Origin: Pseudomonas sp. PDM04
Lineage (GTDB): Bacteria > Pseudomonadota > Gammaproteobacteria > Pseudomonadales > Pseudomonadaceae
Direction: 5' to 3'
Assembly: GCF_014851765.1 (NCBI RefSeq)
Contig: NZ_JACVAI010000006.1
Coordinates: 186,001 to 250,000, forward strand
DNA length: 64,000 nucleotides
Part shown: in pieces, positions 17,997-26,031 of the stretch
Layout: each line of letters starts with the position of its first letter
Position numbering within the stretch: the stretch's first letter is position 1
The notes under the pieces: model-generated
The model's database searches: none
What the model saw: only the letters and a program-made list of their open reading frames with translations
What the model was told of the DNA's origin: nothing
Translations under genes and position numbers: made by a program

Positions 17997-19295
17997 TCAC
18001 TTTGCAATCGCTCGCCTCGTCTCGGCAGGTTCGGCGCGCGATGCGCGGATGCGATCCACCAGGAACTGCGCGTCCTTGGCCACCCCGGAAAAACGCCCGG
18101 AACCCCAGGTGTACAGCCACGGCAACCCCAGAAAGTACAGGCCGGGCTGGGCCGTGACACCGCGCTGGTGGGCGGGATGACCACGACCGTTGAAGACCGG
18201 GGCTTCCAGCCAGGTGAAATCCGGGCTGAAGCCGATGCACCAGATGATGCTGGTAATGCCTTCCTGCTCAAGATCCAGTTCGTCGCACGCCTGCTCCGGG
18301 GTCCAGACCGGCTGGTAACGCTCACCGGGTGGCGCATCGATCGCGTGCTGCTCGATGTACTGGTCAATCGAAGCGTTGATGCGGTTGTACACGGCATCGG
18401 CGCTGTCCAGGCTCTGCGCCAGGTTGTTGGCGAATTGCAGGCGCGTACCCTGCAACCCGTCCAGGCGACCGAACAGCCGCATGCCTTCGCGGGCGAAGTG
18501 GCGCAGATCAATGTCTCGCCCGCCGTCGCGGCCCGTGACGTAGTGGTTGGTGTTGTCGCGCACGCCTTCACGCAGGGGGTGGGTGTCGACGCCGATGTCG
18601 TAGTAGCCCATCTGCGCCAACCAGTCGACCACGTCCTTGCCCCGGTAGAAACGCGCGCAACGCGGTGCATCGCCCACCGCCAGGTAGACCTTGCGCCCGG
18701 CCAGGTGCAAGTCCTCGGCAATTTGCGCACCGGATTGCCCGGAGCCGACCACCAGCACATTCCCGGCGGGCAACGCCTGGGGATTGCGGTACTGCTCGGA
18801 ATGGATCTGGTTGACCTCCGCCGGCAAACGCTCCGCCAGGCGTGGAATGATCGGTGTGTGGTAACCGCCGGACGCCACGATCACCTGGTCGGCGCTGAAC
18901 TCGCCCTGTGAGGTGTGTACCTGGAAGCCGCCCTCGGTGCGAGGAATCACCCGCTGCACGGCAACGCCTTCACGTACTGGCGCATTGACCTTTTTGACGA
19001 ATCCGGCCAGGTATTGGTTGATTTCATCCTTCTTCATGAAACCGTGCGGGTCGGTGCCTTTGAAGTCGTCGTTGTAGCTGTAGCCCGGCAAGGCGCATTG
19101 CCAGTTCGGGGTCACCAGGCTGAAGGCGTCCCAGCGCTGGTTACGCCAGGTATGGGTCACGCTGTGCTTTTCCAGGACCAGGTGATCGATGTTCTCGCGT
19201 TGCAGGTAATAGCTGGCGGACAACCCGGCCTGACCGCCGCCGACGACGATCACGCTGTAATGCAGGGGTTTGATTGAGGTAAGTGGGCGGGTCAT
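17997..19295 (-). CDS. nitH: Nit1C flavin-dependent oxidoreductase (MSMEG_0569 family), NitH
   Basis: The 432-residue protein is a flavin-dependent oxidoreductase resembling class B monooxygenases. An N-terminal FAD Rossmann motif (VIVVGGGQAGLSASYYLQRE) and a central NAD(P) Rossmann motif (LVVGSGQSGAQIAEDLHLAG) are clear. It is the last gene of the Nit1C operon, 49 nt after nitG. Members of this cluster family carry the name MSMEG_0569. The reaction is not known; an oxidation of a product made by the upstream enzymes is plausible. No sign of decay is seen. Confidence 0.9.
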   Translation of the reverse strand: MTRPLTSIKPLHYSVIVVGGGQAGLSASYYLQRENIDHLVLEKHSVTHTWRNQRWDAFSLVTPNWQCALPGYSYNDDFKGTDPHGFMKKDEINQYLAGFVKKVNAPVREGVAVQRVIPRTEGGFQVHTSQGEFSADQVIVASGGYHTPIIPRLAERLPAEVNQIHSEQYRNPQALPAGNVLVVGSGQSGAQIAEDLHLAGRKVYLAVGDAPRCARFYRGKDVVDWLAQMGYYDIGVDTHPLREGVRDNTNHYVTGRDGGRDIDLRHFAREGMRLFGRLDGLQGTRLQFANNLAQSLDSADAVYNRINASIDQYIEQHAIDAPPGERYQPVWTPEQACDELDLEQEGITSIIWCIGFSPDFTWLEAPVFNGRGHPAHQRGVTAQPGLYFLGLPWLYTWGSGRFSGVAKDAQFLVDRIRASRAEPAETRRAIAK

Positions 19296-19344
19296 GTGCG
19301 GCTCCGGTCATCGGTGATGAAAGGGTGAGAGAAAGATCGATCAG

Positions 19345-19674
19345 TCAGAATGAGCTCCAGCCCGCACCGATCACCTGGCCGGCGCCTTCGGTACGCATGC
19401 TGAGAATCTCCACCTGCCCTTCGCCAGGATCTGGCAGGTAGCTGGCCTGGCCCTTGAGCGAGTTCAAGGTGTCCATGGCCGAACTGCAATAGAACCCCTT
19501 GACCTCCCTGACCCGCTCCGAGGCGTTGTTCAACGCACTGTCCAGGCGTTGCAGGAAGTCCGTGAGCGAGTAGCTGGCGCCCTCTTCCAGGTACTGGAAA
19601 ATCACGGTCGAGGGCGAGTAGCCGGTGGCTTCCCGGCCATTGGGCCAGCGGATCTTGAAATTGACGGCGGGCAT
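19345..19674 (-). CDS. nitG: Nit1C small protein (MSMEG_0570 family), NitG
   Basis: This 109-residue soluble protein matches the MSMEG_0570 nitrogen-starvation-response family by its start PAVNFKIRWPNGREATGYSP and by its place in the cluster. Its biochemical role is unknown. I use the ATG at 19672-19674, which has AGGAG seven bases upstream, rather than an upstream start 21 nt earlier. The gap to nitF is a single base, so translation is likely coupled. Confidence 0.9.
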   Translation of the reverse strand: MPAVNFKIRWPNGREATGYSPSTVIFQYLEEGASYSLTDFLQRLDSALNNASERVREVKGFYCSSAMDTLNSLKGQASYLPDPGEGQVEILSMRTEGAGQVIGAGWSSF

Positions 19675-19675
19675 G

Positions 19676-20707
19676 TCAGTGCTCCTGTTGTGCAAGGTTT
19701 AAAGGGCTGAGGTCGAGATGGGAGTAGCTGAAGCCGGTGAAGGCCTGCTCACGCAAGTTCCAGAACGGCGCCTGCTGCAGGCCGAGGCGAGTGCGCAATG
19801 CGCCGTCGGCGGTGACCTGGCCAATGCGTGCGCAACACACGCCTTCGAAGGCGAATGCGCTCTGCACCTGAGGCCAGTCCCGCTCATCGAGGGTCATCAG
19901 GAACCCGTAGCTGGGAAACACCTGCAGCCAGCGAAGCAATTCGGCCGCCGGCGGACGCGGCAGCGCGGACAGGTCGATGGTCGCACCGCAGCCGGTGGCT
20001 TCCAGCAGCATCAACAGGCTGCCGAGCACCCCGGCATTGCTGATGTCTTTGGCGGCGTGCAGCAGTCGGGCCTCGGCCAGGCGTGGGAGGACGTCGAGCT
20101 TGCTGCGCAGGCGTTCGGCAGGTACGCCTTCGAAGGCTTTCCAATAGGGGCTGTCGGCATGCCAGACGCCGTCGAGGTCCACCGCCATGGCGATGACCTG
20201 GCCGGGGGCGACATGCAGGGTCGACAGCAAGGTGTGCGCAATGCCGGTAATGGCCACGGCCAGCGCGCCCGGATGGCCGGAGGCGAGGCTGGTGTGCCCA
20301 CCGGCCAGCAACAGACCATAGGCGGCGCAGGCGGCGCGAATACCTGCCAGCATCTGCTGCGCGGCTGCGTCGTCGTGATGCCAGTAGGCATTGACCACCG
20401 CCGTCGCCCGCCCGCCCATGGCGGTGATATCGCTGACATTGGCCATGACCGCCGACCACCCGGCAAACCACGGCGCCGCCTCGACGAACGCCGGCAACAT
20501 GCCTTCAATGGCCAGTAGCTGAAAATGCTCGCCACAGGCGATGGCGGCCGTGTCATCGCCCGGCAGCGCGTAGAGCTGCTCTCGGCTCAGCGAGTGCCCG
20601 GCAGCTCCGATGGCGGCGGCGGGCTGCTGGATCGCCTGCTTGGCGCGCATCGCCGGGGTATTGCGCAACGTCTCGAGCAGCGTCGACAGATCCACGAACT
20701 CAGTCAT
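19676..20707 (-). CDS. nitF: Nit1C AIR synthase-like protein (sll0787 family), NitF
   Basis: The 343-residue protein has the PurM/AIR-synthase-like architecture (two alpha/beta domains forming an ATP-binding cleft). Recognisable parts are an N-terminal GDDTAAIA, the block MANVSDITAMGGRA, GGHTSLASGHPGALAVAITG and KDISNAGVLGS. Relatives (PurM, SelD, HypE, ThiL) activate an oxygen with ATP or make phosphorylated intermediates, so an ATP-dependent step on a Nit1C intermediate is a fair guess. The start overlaps the nitE stop by 8 nt. Confidence 0.9.
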   Translation of the reverse strand: MTEFVDLSTLLETLRNTPAMRAKQAIQQPAAAIGAAGHSLSREQLYALPGDDTAAIACGEHFQLLAIEGMLPAFVEAAPWFAGWSAVMANVSDITAMGGRATAVVNAYWHHDDAAAQQMLAGIRAACAAYGLLLAGGHTSLASGHPGALAVAITGIAHTLLSTLHVAPGQVIAMAVDLDGVWHADSPYWKAFEGVPAERLRSKLDVLPRLAEARLLHAAKDISNAGVLGSLLMLLEATGCGATIDLSALPRPPAAELLRWLQVFPSYGFLMTLDERDWPQVQSAFAFEGVCCARIGQVTADGALRTRLGLQQAPFWNLREQAFTGFSYSHLDLSPLNLAQQEH

Positions 20708-21260
20708 GTCGGGCCACCTTCAATGCCCGCAGCGACACTTGGCGCGGCATCAACGGATAGCTCGGCAGATCCGCCTGCATCAGGCAATGGGGCTGGCCGA
20801 GCAGTTCCAGGGTTTCAAGGGTTTGCCAGCCCAGGCCATGGAAATACCGTTCGTTTTGCGCCTGCACCGTGGCCCGGAACACCTCGCACCCCAGGTCCTT
20901 GGCGCGCGACACCGCTTCATTGACCAACGCGGTGCCAATCAGGCTGTGCCGTCGATACGCCGGGGCCACACAGAGCCGACCGCCATACCAGAGGCCCGGC
21001 TCCGATTGATAGATGCGCACCGCGCCCACCACCTGATCGGCCATGCCGCAGTTGCCGGCCAGGGCGACGATGGCAATCGCCTGGAAATCGTGGCGGTCCT
21101 TGTCCTGCGCCAGGAGCTGTTGCTCATCGGAAAATACCGAGCGACGCAGCGCGTAATAGGCCTGTTTCTCCCAGTGTTCGCTGGCCGGCTTGACCAGCAA
21201 TTCACCGGCGCGGAACGGTTCAAACGTACTGTCGACCAACGCATAGGCGAGATTTGGCAT
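20700..21260 (-). CDS. nitE: Nit1C GNAT N-acetyltransferase (MSMEG_0567/Sll0786 family), NitE
   Basis: The 186-residue protein has a GNAT fold with an acetyl-CoA pyrophosphate loop in RLCVAPAYRRHSLIGTAL and the downstream motif B (VFRATVQAQNERYFHGLGW). It belongs by sequence and place to the Nit1C acetyltransferase family. The acceptor is unknown. The ATG at 21258-21260 carries GGAGA six bases upstream; it starts 14 nt after the nitD stop and overlaps nitF by 8 nt. Confidence 0.9.
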   Translation of the reverse strand: MPNLAYALVDSTFEPFRAGELLVKPASEHWEKQAYYALRRSVFSDEQQLLAQDKDRHDFQAIAIVALAGNCGMADQVVGAVRIYQSEPGLWYGGRLCVAPAYRRHSLIGTALVNEAVSRAKDLGCEVFRATVQAQNERYFHGLGWQTLETLELLGQPHCLMQADLPSYPLMPRQVSLRALKVARHD

Positions 21261-21274
21261 GGACGTTCTCCGGC

Positions 21275-22357
21275 TTATTCGTAGCTTTTCAGGGCCGAGC
21301 ACGCGCCGCACTTGGCGCAACCGGCGTTGATCCGATCAGAGTGCAGGCCGTGGCGGCGCAGGCTCGCGCCGATCTGCGGATACAGGCGGGCCATCATCGC
21401 GCTGTCGGGTTTAGGGTGATGGGCCAGCGGCGTTCCGTCGATGGGCACGAATGGCACCACGAACGGGTACACCCCCAGCGCACACAAACGCTCGCTCATC
21501 TCGCTGATGGCCGCTTCGCTGTCTCCCAGGCCTGCGAGGATGTAGGTGCTGACCTGACCACGACCGAACACCTCGACCGCAGCGCTGAAGGCTTCGAAAT
21601 AGCGACTGAGCGGCACCTGGGCCTTGCCGGGCATGATGCGCTGGCGAACGTCGTCGGTGACCGCTTCGAGGTGCATGCCCAGCGACACCACGCCGCTGTC
21701 GGCCAGGCGCCGGAACCAGCGGTCGTCGTCCGGTGGCTCGCATTGCGCCTGAATCGGCAGATCGACCGCTGCCGTCACTGCCGCGGCCGACTCACACAGG
21801 ATCGCCGCGCCACGGTCGGAGGTTTGGGGCGTGCCGGTGGTCATCACCATGTGCTTGACCCCGTCGAGTTCCACTGCGGCTTTTGCCACTTGTGCCAGTT
21901 GCTGCGGACGTTTGCGCGCGATGGTCTTGCCCGCCGCCAACGACTGGCCAATCGCACAGAACTGACAGGAGCTGCCGCGATCGTTGAAGCGGATGCAATG
22001 TTGCAATACGGTGGTGGCCAATACGTCGCTGCTGTGCAGGGTGGCGATTTTCCAGTAGGGAATGCCGTCCGCCGTACTCAAGCCGTAAAACTTCGGCACA
22101 CCGGGCATCTGCACCTGCCCGACCTGCAGCCCTTCGCGAAAAATCAGCGCCTGGCGGCCATCGTCAGTCGGCTGTGCTTGATAAGGTGAGTCCTGGGACG
22201 CTTGGTTGAGGATCGGCACCATCATCGTCCGCGCACCCAGACTCAGCGCCTTGTGATCCGATGGTCCCGCGCCGCCCTGGCGCGACAGACCGTTGTGCGC
22301 GGCGGGCCAGCGCACGCCATGGCATTGCAGCTCCGCCAGCAGTTCATTGGCCTGCAT
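21275..22357 (-). CDS. nitD: Nit1C radical SAM protein (MSMEG_0568 family), NitD
   Basis: The 360-residue protein belongs to the Nit1C radical SAM family. The likely cluster-binding cysteines are C121, C131 and C134 (CIRFNDRGSSCQFC), spaced C-x9-C-x2-C instead of the usual C-x3-C-x2-C. A second set, C347/C350/C353 (CAKCGAC), sits at the C-terminus and may bind another Fe-S cluster. It probably makes a radical modification of a cluster intermediate (inference). I start at the ATG at 22355-22357, which has AGGAG upstream and overlaps the nitC stop by 14 nt. Confidence 0.92.
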   Translation of the reverse strand: MQANELLAELQCHGVRWPAAHNGLSRQGGAGPSDHKALSLGARTMMVPILNQASQDSPYQAQPTDDGRQALIFREGLQVGQVQMPGVPKFYGLSTADGIPYWKIATLHSSDVLATTVLQHCIRFNDRGSSCQFCAIGQSLAAGKTIARKRPQQLAQVAKAAVELDGVKHMVMTTGTPQTSDRGAAILCESAAAVTAAVDLPIQAQCEPPDDDRWFRRLADSGVVSLGMHLEAVTDDVRQRIMPGKAQVPLSRYFEAFSAAVEVFGRGQVSTYILAGLGDSEAAISEMSERLCALGVYPFVVPFVPIDGTPLAHHPKPDSAMMARLYPQIGASLRRHGLHSDRINAGCAKCGACSALKSYE

Positions 22358-23321
22358 GATCGAACTCCTCGCTGACAACCACCGCCAGGTGCGGGGTGCG
22401 CTCATGGACATGCGCGGTGGGCATGCGGTCGATCAACAGGCTGAGCAACTCGGGGCGGCTGTAATGGCCGACCGAATCCATCATCCGCTTGCGTTTGTCG
22501 ATCAGTGCCAGATCCAGGTCGGCAATCACCACGCCTTCACCGCACCGCAGTGGCTCGGCGAGCAGTTTGCCCTCCGGCGACACAATGGCCGTGAAGCAAC
22601 CGCCCGAGATCGGACCGGGACCGCAACCGGTGTCCTGCATGATCTGCCCTTGCTGGTCGGCATCCAGCCAGGCCGTGGCGTTGACCACGAAACAACCCGA
22701 CTCCAGCGCGTGATGTCGGATGGTGACTTCGATCTGCTCGGCAAAAATGTCTCCCACCAGCGAGCCGGGGAACATGGCTGCATGGATTTGTTCACCGTCA
22801 GCCATCAGGGCGTAGCGGGCCAACGGGTTGTAGTGTTCCCAGCACGCCAGCGAGCCGATCCGGCCGACGCTGCTGTCGATGGCCCGCAGGCCGGAGCCGT
22901 CGCCTTGCCCCCAGACCATGCGTTCGTGGTACGTCGGGGTGATCTTGCGTCGATGCTGGATCAGGCTGCCGTCGGCATCGAAGAGCAATTGGGCGTTGTA
23001 GATCGTGCCGCCGTCGCGCTCATTGACGCCGATCGACACGACCATCCCCGCCTGTTTGCAGGCCTCGCCGATGGCCAGGGTCGCGGCCGATGGCACGCTG
23101 ACGGATTGATCGAGCAGCTTGAGATGCTGCGCGCCCATGGCAAACGCTGGCTGCACGAAGGAAAAGTAGGGGTAGTAAGGCACCACCGTTTCCGGGAACA
23201 CGGCAAACTGCACGCCTTGCCGGCCCAGGGCGATGATCTGCTGGCAGACCTTGTCCACGGTGCCTTCGCGGCTGTAAAGCACCGGGCTGATCTGTACGGC
23301 GGCTGCGCGAATGATGGCCAT
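22344..23321 (-). CDS. nitC: Nit1C nitrilase (Nit6803 family), NitC
   Basis: The 325-residue nitrilase carries the catalytic Glu-Lys-Cys set: E44 in VFPETVVPYYP, K126 in HRRKITPTYHERMVWG and C160 in LACWEHYNP. Nitrilases hydrolyse nitriles, mostly to the acid and ammonia. In P. fluorescens 11764 the NitC nitrilase is required for growth on cyanide as nitrogen source (established knowledge), although the true substrate of the cluster is still unclear. It follows nitB by 84 bp containing a REP-like hairpin, and overlaps nitD by 14 nt. Confidence 0.94.
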   Translation of the reverse strand: MAIIRAAAVQISPVLYSREGTVDKVCQQIIALGRQGVQFAVFPETVVPYYPYFSFVQPAFAMGAQHLKLLDQSVSVPSAATLAIGEACKQAGMVVSIGVNERDGGTIYNAQLLFDADGSLIQHRRKITPTYHERMVWGQGDGSGLRAIDSSVGRIGSLACWEHYNPLARYALMADGEQIHAAMFPGSLVGDIFAEQIEVTIRHHALESGCFVVNATAWLDADQQGQIMQDTGCGPGPISGGCFTAIVSPEGKLLAEPLRCGEGVVIADLDLALIDKRKRMMDSVGHYSRPELLSLLIDRMPTAHVHERTPHLAVVVSEEFDHAGQ

Positions 23322-23364
23322 GATGGGTCCTGAAGTCAGAAGTGTTCGAAAGATTGACGCGGTC

Positions 23365-23394
23365 CTGTGGGAGCGGACTTGTCCCCTCCCACAG
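23365..23394. repeat. REP-type hairpin between nitB and nitC
   Basis: CTGTGGGAG (23365-23373) and CTCCCACAG (23386-23394) form a perfect 9-bp stem with a 12-nt loop, inside the nitB-nitC spacer of one operon. The sequence resembles the Pseudomonas TGTGGGAGCGGACTTGTC REP type. In mRNA it could pause RNase decay from the 3' side and raise nitB over the downstream genes (inference). Confidence 0.65.
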
Positions 23395-23405
23395 AAGCTG
23401 TGCCG

Positions 23406-23888
23406 TCAGGCCGTCCAGGTGTCGATGATCATTGCGCCTTCACGGCGCATCAGCAGGCGCAGGTCCATCACGTCCAGCGGGTTGATCGGACGGATGCCTT
23501 CGATCAGGGCTTTTTCGGTCTGACCGTACAGCGCTTGCAGGGCGAAACGGCAGGCGTAGACCTCACCGCCCTCCTCCATGAACTGCACCAGTTGCTTGTT
23601 GACCGCCAGGTGTCCGGGGAAGGCTTCCGCGCCCAGGGTCGGAAAACCACGTTGCACGCCCAGTTGCACGCCTGGCCCGTACAGCAGCACTTTGGTTTCA
23701 AAGCCCTTGCGCAGCAGGCGCTTGGCCTGAAGCATGTTGACCAGGCCGATGGAGCCTTCGAACGCGATGGTGTGGAAGGTGATCAGGACTTTCTCGCCCG
23801 GTTCGGCTTTGACGTCCTCGAAGACTTTCTCTTCGTAATTGACCAGGAAGTCGCCGTCTTTGTAATGGGGGATATCCACGCTTGGCAT
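23406..23888 (-). CDS. nitB: Nit1C small protein (MSMEG_0572/Sll0783 family), NitB
   Basis: This 160-residue protein starts MPSVDIPHYKDGDF and contains a conserved core (EKVLITFHTIAFEGSIGLVN, then TKVLLYGPGVQLGVQRGFPT) that fits a DsrE-like alpha/beta fold. It is the first gene behind the sigma-54 promoter and belongs to the nitrogen-starvation-response family that defines Nit1C. Its role is unknown; in P. fluorescens it is strongly raised on cyanide. The open frame runs 243 nt further upstream through the promoter, so the ATG at 23886-23888 with GAGAG upstream is the real start. Confidence 0.9.
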   Translation of the reverse strand: MPSVDIPHYKDGDFLVNYEEKVFEDVKAEPGEKVLITFHTIAFEGSIGLVNMLQAKRLLRKGFETKVLLYGPGVQLGVQRGFPTLGAEAFPGHLAVNKQLVQFMEEGGEVYACRFALQALYGQTEKALIEGIRPINPLDVMDLRLLMRREGAMIIDTWTA

Positions 23889-23955
23889 AGTGTCGCTCTC
23901 CGGTTTCTGGGTAGTGGAACGCCAGCCTGTCTGGCCGCCGTGTTGCAGGAGATAG

Positions 23956-23971
23956 AGCGAACGCCGTGCCA
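23956..23971 (-). promoter_or_regulatory. Sigma-54 (-24/-12) promoter of nitBCDEFGH
   Basis: On the minus strand the sequence reads TGGCACGGCGTTCGCT. The invariant GG and GC are separated by exactly 10 bases, and only one base departs from the TGGCACG-N4-TTGC consensus. Transcription would start about 12 bp downstream near 23945, leaving a leader of about 57 nt before nitB. The divergent gene encodes a sigma-54 activator, which supports the call. Confidence 0.82.
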
Positions 23972-24081
23972 GGAAATAAAACAGTTTTTTACTTGCAGGC
24001 AACTTGTTGAAACTTAAAGAAATACCCTTCTGATCCGGTTTTTCGACAGGCAACTGATGCTTTCGCGTAGTCACGCATTCC

Positions 24082-24103
24082 CGTAGAAATACGAATATTC
24101 GTA
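24082..24103. promoter_or_regulatory. Candidate NitA enhancer sites (CGTA palindromes)
   Basis: TACGAATATTCGTA (24090-24103) is a perfect 14-bp palindrome, and CGTAGAAATACG (24082-24093) is an overlapping inverted repeat. Further CGTAG motifs lie on both sides (around 24066 and 24124). The palindrome is centred about 127 bp upstream of the -24 element, a usual distance for a sigma-54 activator site, and just before the nitA start. Confidence 0.6.
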
Positions 24104-24129
24104 GTGCCACAGCACGAGATTTCGTAGTC

Positions 24130-26031
24130 ATGAATGAAGCAGACTCTCTCAGCGGCTGGGCCGACTTGGCCTACTCGTCGCGGCACATGGTGTTCGAGCA
24201 TTGCGCCGAAGCCATTGCGCTGCTCAATCCATTCGCCGACCGCCTGGGCGACCTTAACGTCGCCGCCTGCAAGCTGCTCGGTTATCCCCGCCAGGAATTG
24301 CTCGAACTGCCGGTCAGCAAGCTGTTCGGTCATCAATTGGCCGACCTGATCGTTTTCACCCAGGCGGTGATGGACAAGGGGCGCGGCTGGAGCGACGAGT
24401 TGAGTTGCAACTGCAAGAGCGGCGAACGTATCGAGCTGGAGATATCCGCCACCACCTTGCAGATCAGGGGCGAGCAGCAGCTGATTCTGGTGATGCGTGA
24501 GCTCAGTCGCGAGAAGTACCAGCGCGATCAGGCCGAAACCGAACGCACCATGCGCGGCGGACTGATCGAGTGGCGCAACATCCTCAACCTGTTCCAGGAA
24601 AACGAGCGCGACAATCAGCTGTTGCTCAGTTCCGTGGGCGATGGCATCTACAGCATCAACAGCGAAGGCCTGGCCACCTTCGTCAACCCCGCCTGCGCGC
24701 GCATGCTCGGCTGGGAACCACAGGACATGATCGGCAAGAACATCCACCGCATTCATCACCACACCCACACCGATGGCAGCCCTTACCCGGTTGAAGAGTG
24801 TCCGATCTACAAAGCCGTGCGCGACGGCGTCATCCACGAGGGGCGTCAGGAAATCTTCTGGCGCCGTGACGGCACATCGTTCCCGGTGGAGTTCACCAGT
24901 ACGCCGGTGATTTCCGATGGCCGCATCGTCGGTGCCGTGGTGGTCTTCCGTGACATCACCGAGCGGCGCAGTACGGAGAACCAGCTGCAAAGCGCCCTGG
25001 AAGAACTCCAGGTGCTCAAGCAGCGCCTTGAGGAACAGAACGCCTATCTGCAGGAAGAGATCCACATCGAGCACAACTTCCGCGAAATCGTGGGCCACAG
25101 CGAACCGATCAAGAAGATCATCCGCCAGATCGATGTGGTCGCCCCTACGGATGCCAGCGTGCTGATCAACGGCGAGTCCGGCACCGGCAAGGAATTGATC
25201 GCCCGGGCGATTCATCAGGCCAGTCGACGCAACGCCCACCCGCTGATCCGGGTCAACTGCGCGGCGATCCCGGCCGAGCTGTTCGAAAGCGAGTTCTTCG
25301 GCCACATCCGGGGCGCCTTTACCGGCGCGGTACGCGACCGGGTCGGGCGCTTCGAACTGGCAGACGGCGGCACGCTGTTTCTCGATGAGATCGGCGAGAT
25401 CCCCCTGGAACTGCAGAGCAAACTGTTGAGGGTGTTGCAGGAGGGGCAGTTCGAGCGCGTTGGCGAAGAGCGCACGCGCAAAGTCGACGTGAGGATCATT
25501 GCCGCGACCAATCGCGATCTGCGCGAAGAGGTCGCCGCCCGGCATTTTCGCGAAGACCTGTATTTTCGCCTCAACGTTTTTCCCATCCAGTCGCCGGCGC
25601 TGCGTGAGCGCCTGATGGACATCGGCGCCCTGGCGGCGCACTTCCTCAAGCAGACAGGAAAACGCTTGAACATGCCGGGAAGACGCTTGCGCAACAGCGA
25701 CATCGAACGCCTGCAACGCTACTCGTGGCCGGGCAATATCCGCGAATTGCAAAATGTCATCGAGCGCGCGCTGATCACCTCGATCGGCGCGGACCTGAAC
25801 CTGGACCTGCCCGATGAACCGAAAACCGGTTCGCCCGTTGCGCAGCCACCCTCGCCCACGATCATGACGGATGCGCAGATTCGCGACCTCGAACGCAACA
25901 ACATGCAGGCTGCGTTGAAAGCAGCGGATGGCAAGCTGTTCGGCAAGGGCGGTGCGGCTGAGCTGCTGGGGCTAAAACCCACGACCCTGGCGTCGAGGTT
26001 CAAGCGGCTGGAGATCAAGCTGTCGGATTGA
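24130..26031 (+). CDS. nitA: Sigma-54-dependent activator with two PAS domains, NitA
   Basis: The 633-residue regulator has two PAS domains (about 18-125 and 160-280), the second with a His-rich loop (HRIHHHTHTDGSPYPVEECP), then a coiled linker. The AAA+ domain has Walker A GESGTGKE (348-355), the sigma-54-contact loop GAFTGA (395-400), Walker B GGTLFLDE (413-420) and RYSWPGNIREL. A Fis-type helix-turn-helix fills the last 45 residues. It is expected to drive the divergent nit operon. The absence of a receiver domain means the signal is sensed by the PAS part; a cyanide- or nitrogen-related cue is inferred. Its 3' end overlaps the converging cupin gene by 17 nt. Confidence 0.93.
   Translation: MNEADSLSGWADLAYSSRHMVFEHCAEAIALLNPFADRLGDLNVAACKLLGYPRQELLELPVSKLFGHQLADLIVFTQAVMDKGRGWSDELSCNCKSGERIELEISATTLQIRGEQQLILVMRELSREKYQRDQAETERTMRGGLIEWRNILNLFQENERDNQLLLSSVGDGIYSINSEGLATFVNPACARMLGWEPQDMIGKNIHRIHHHTHTDGSPYPVEECPIYKAVRDGVIHEGRQEIFWRRDGTSFPVEFTSTPVISDGRIVGAVVVFRDITERRSTENQLQSALEELQVLKQRLEEQNAYLQEEIHIEHNFREIVGHSEPIKKIIRQIDVVAPTDASVLINGESGTGKELIARAIHQASRRNAHPLIRVNCAAIPAELFESEFFGHIRGAFTGAVRDRVGRFELADGGTLFLDEIGEIPLELQSKLLRVLQEGQFERVGEERTRKVDVRIIAATNRDLREEVAARHFREDLYFRLNVFPIQSPALRERLMDIGALAAHFLKQTGKRLNMPGRRLRNSDIERLQRYSWPGNIRELQNVIERALITSIGADLNLDLPDEPKTGSPVAQPPSPTIMTDAQIRDLERNNMQAALKAADGKLFGKGGAAELLGLKPTTLASRFKRLEIKLSD

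Noticed and set aside
23889..24131. 81-residue upstream extension of nitB
   Set aside because: It covers the sigma-54 promoter and activator sites, and the family starts at MPSVDIPHYKDGDF.
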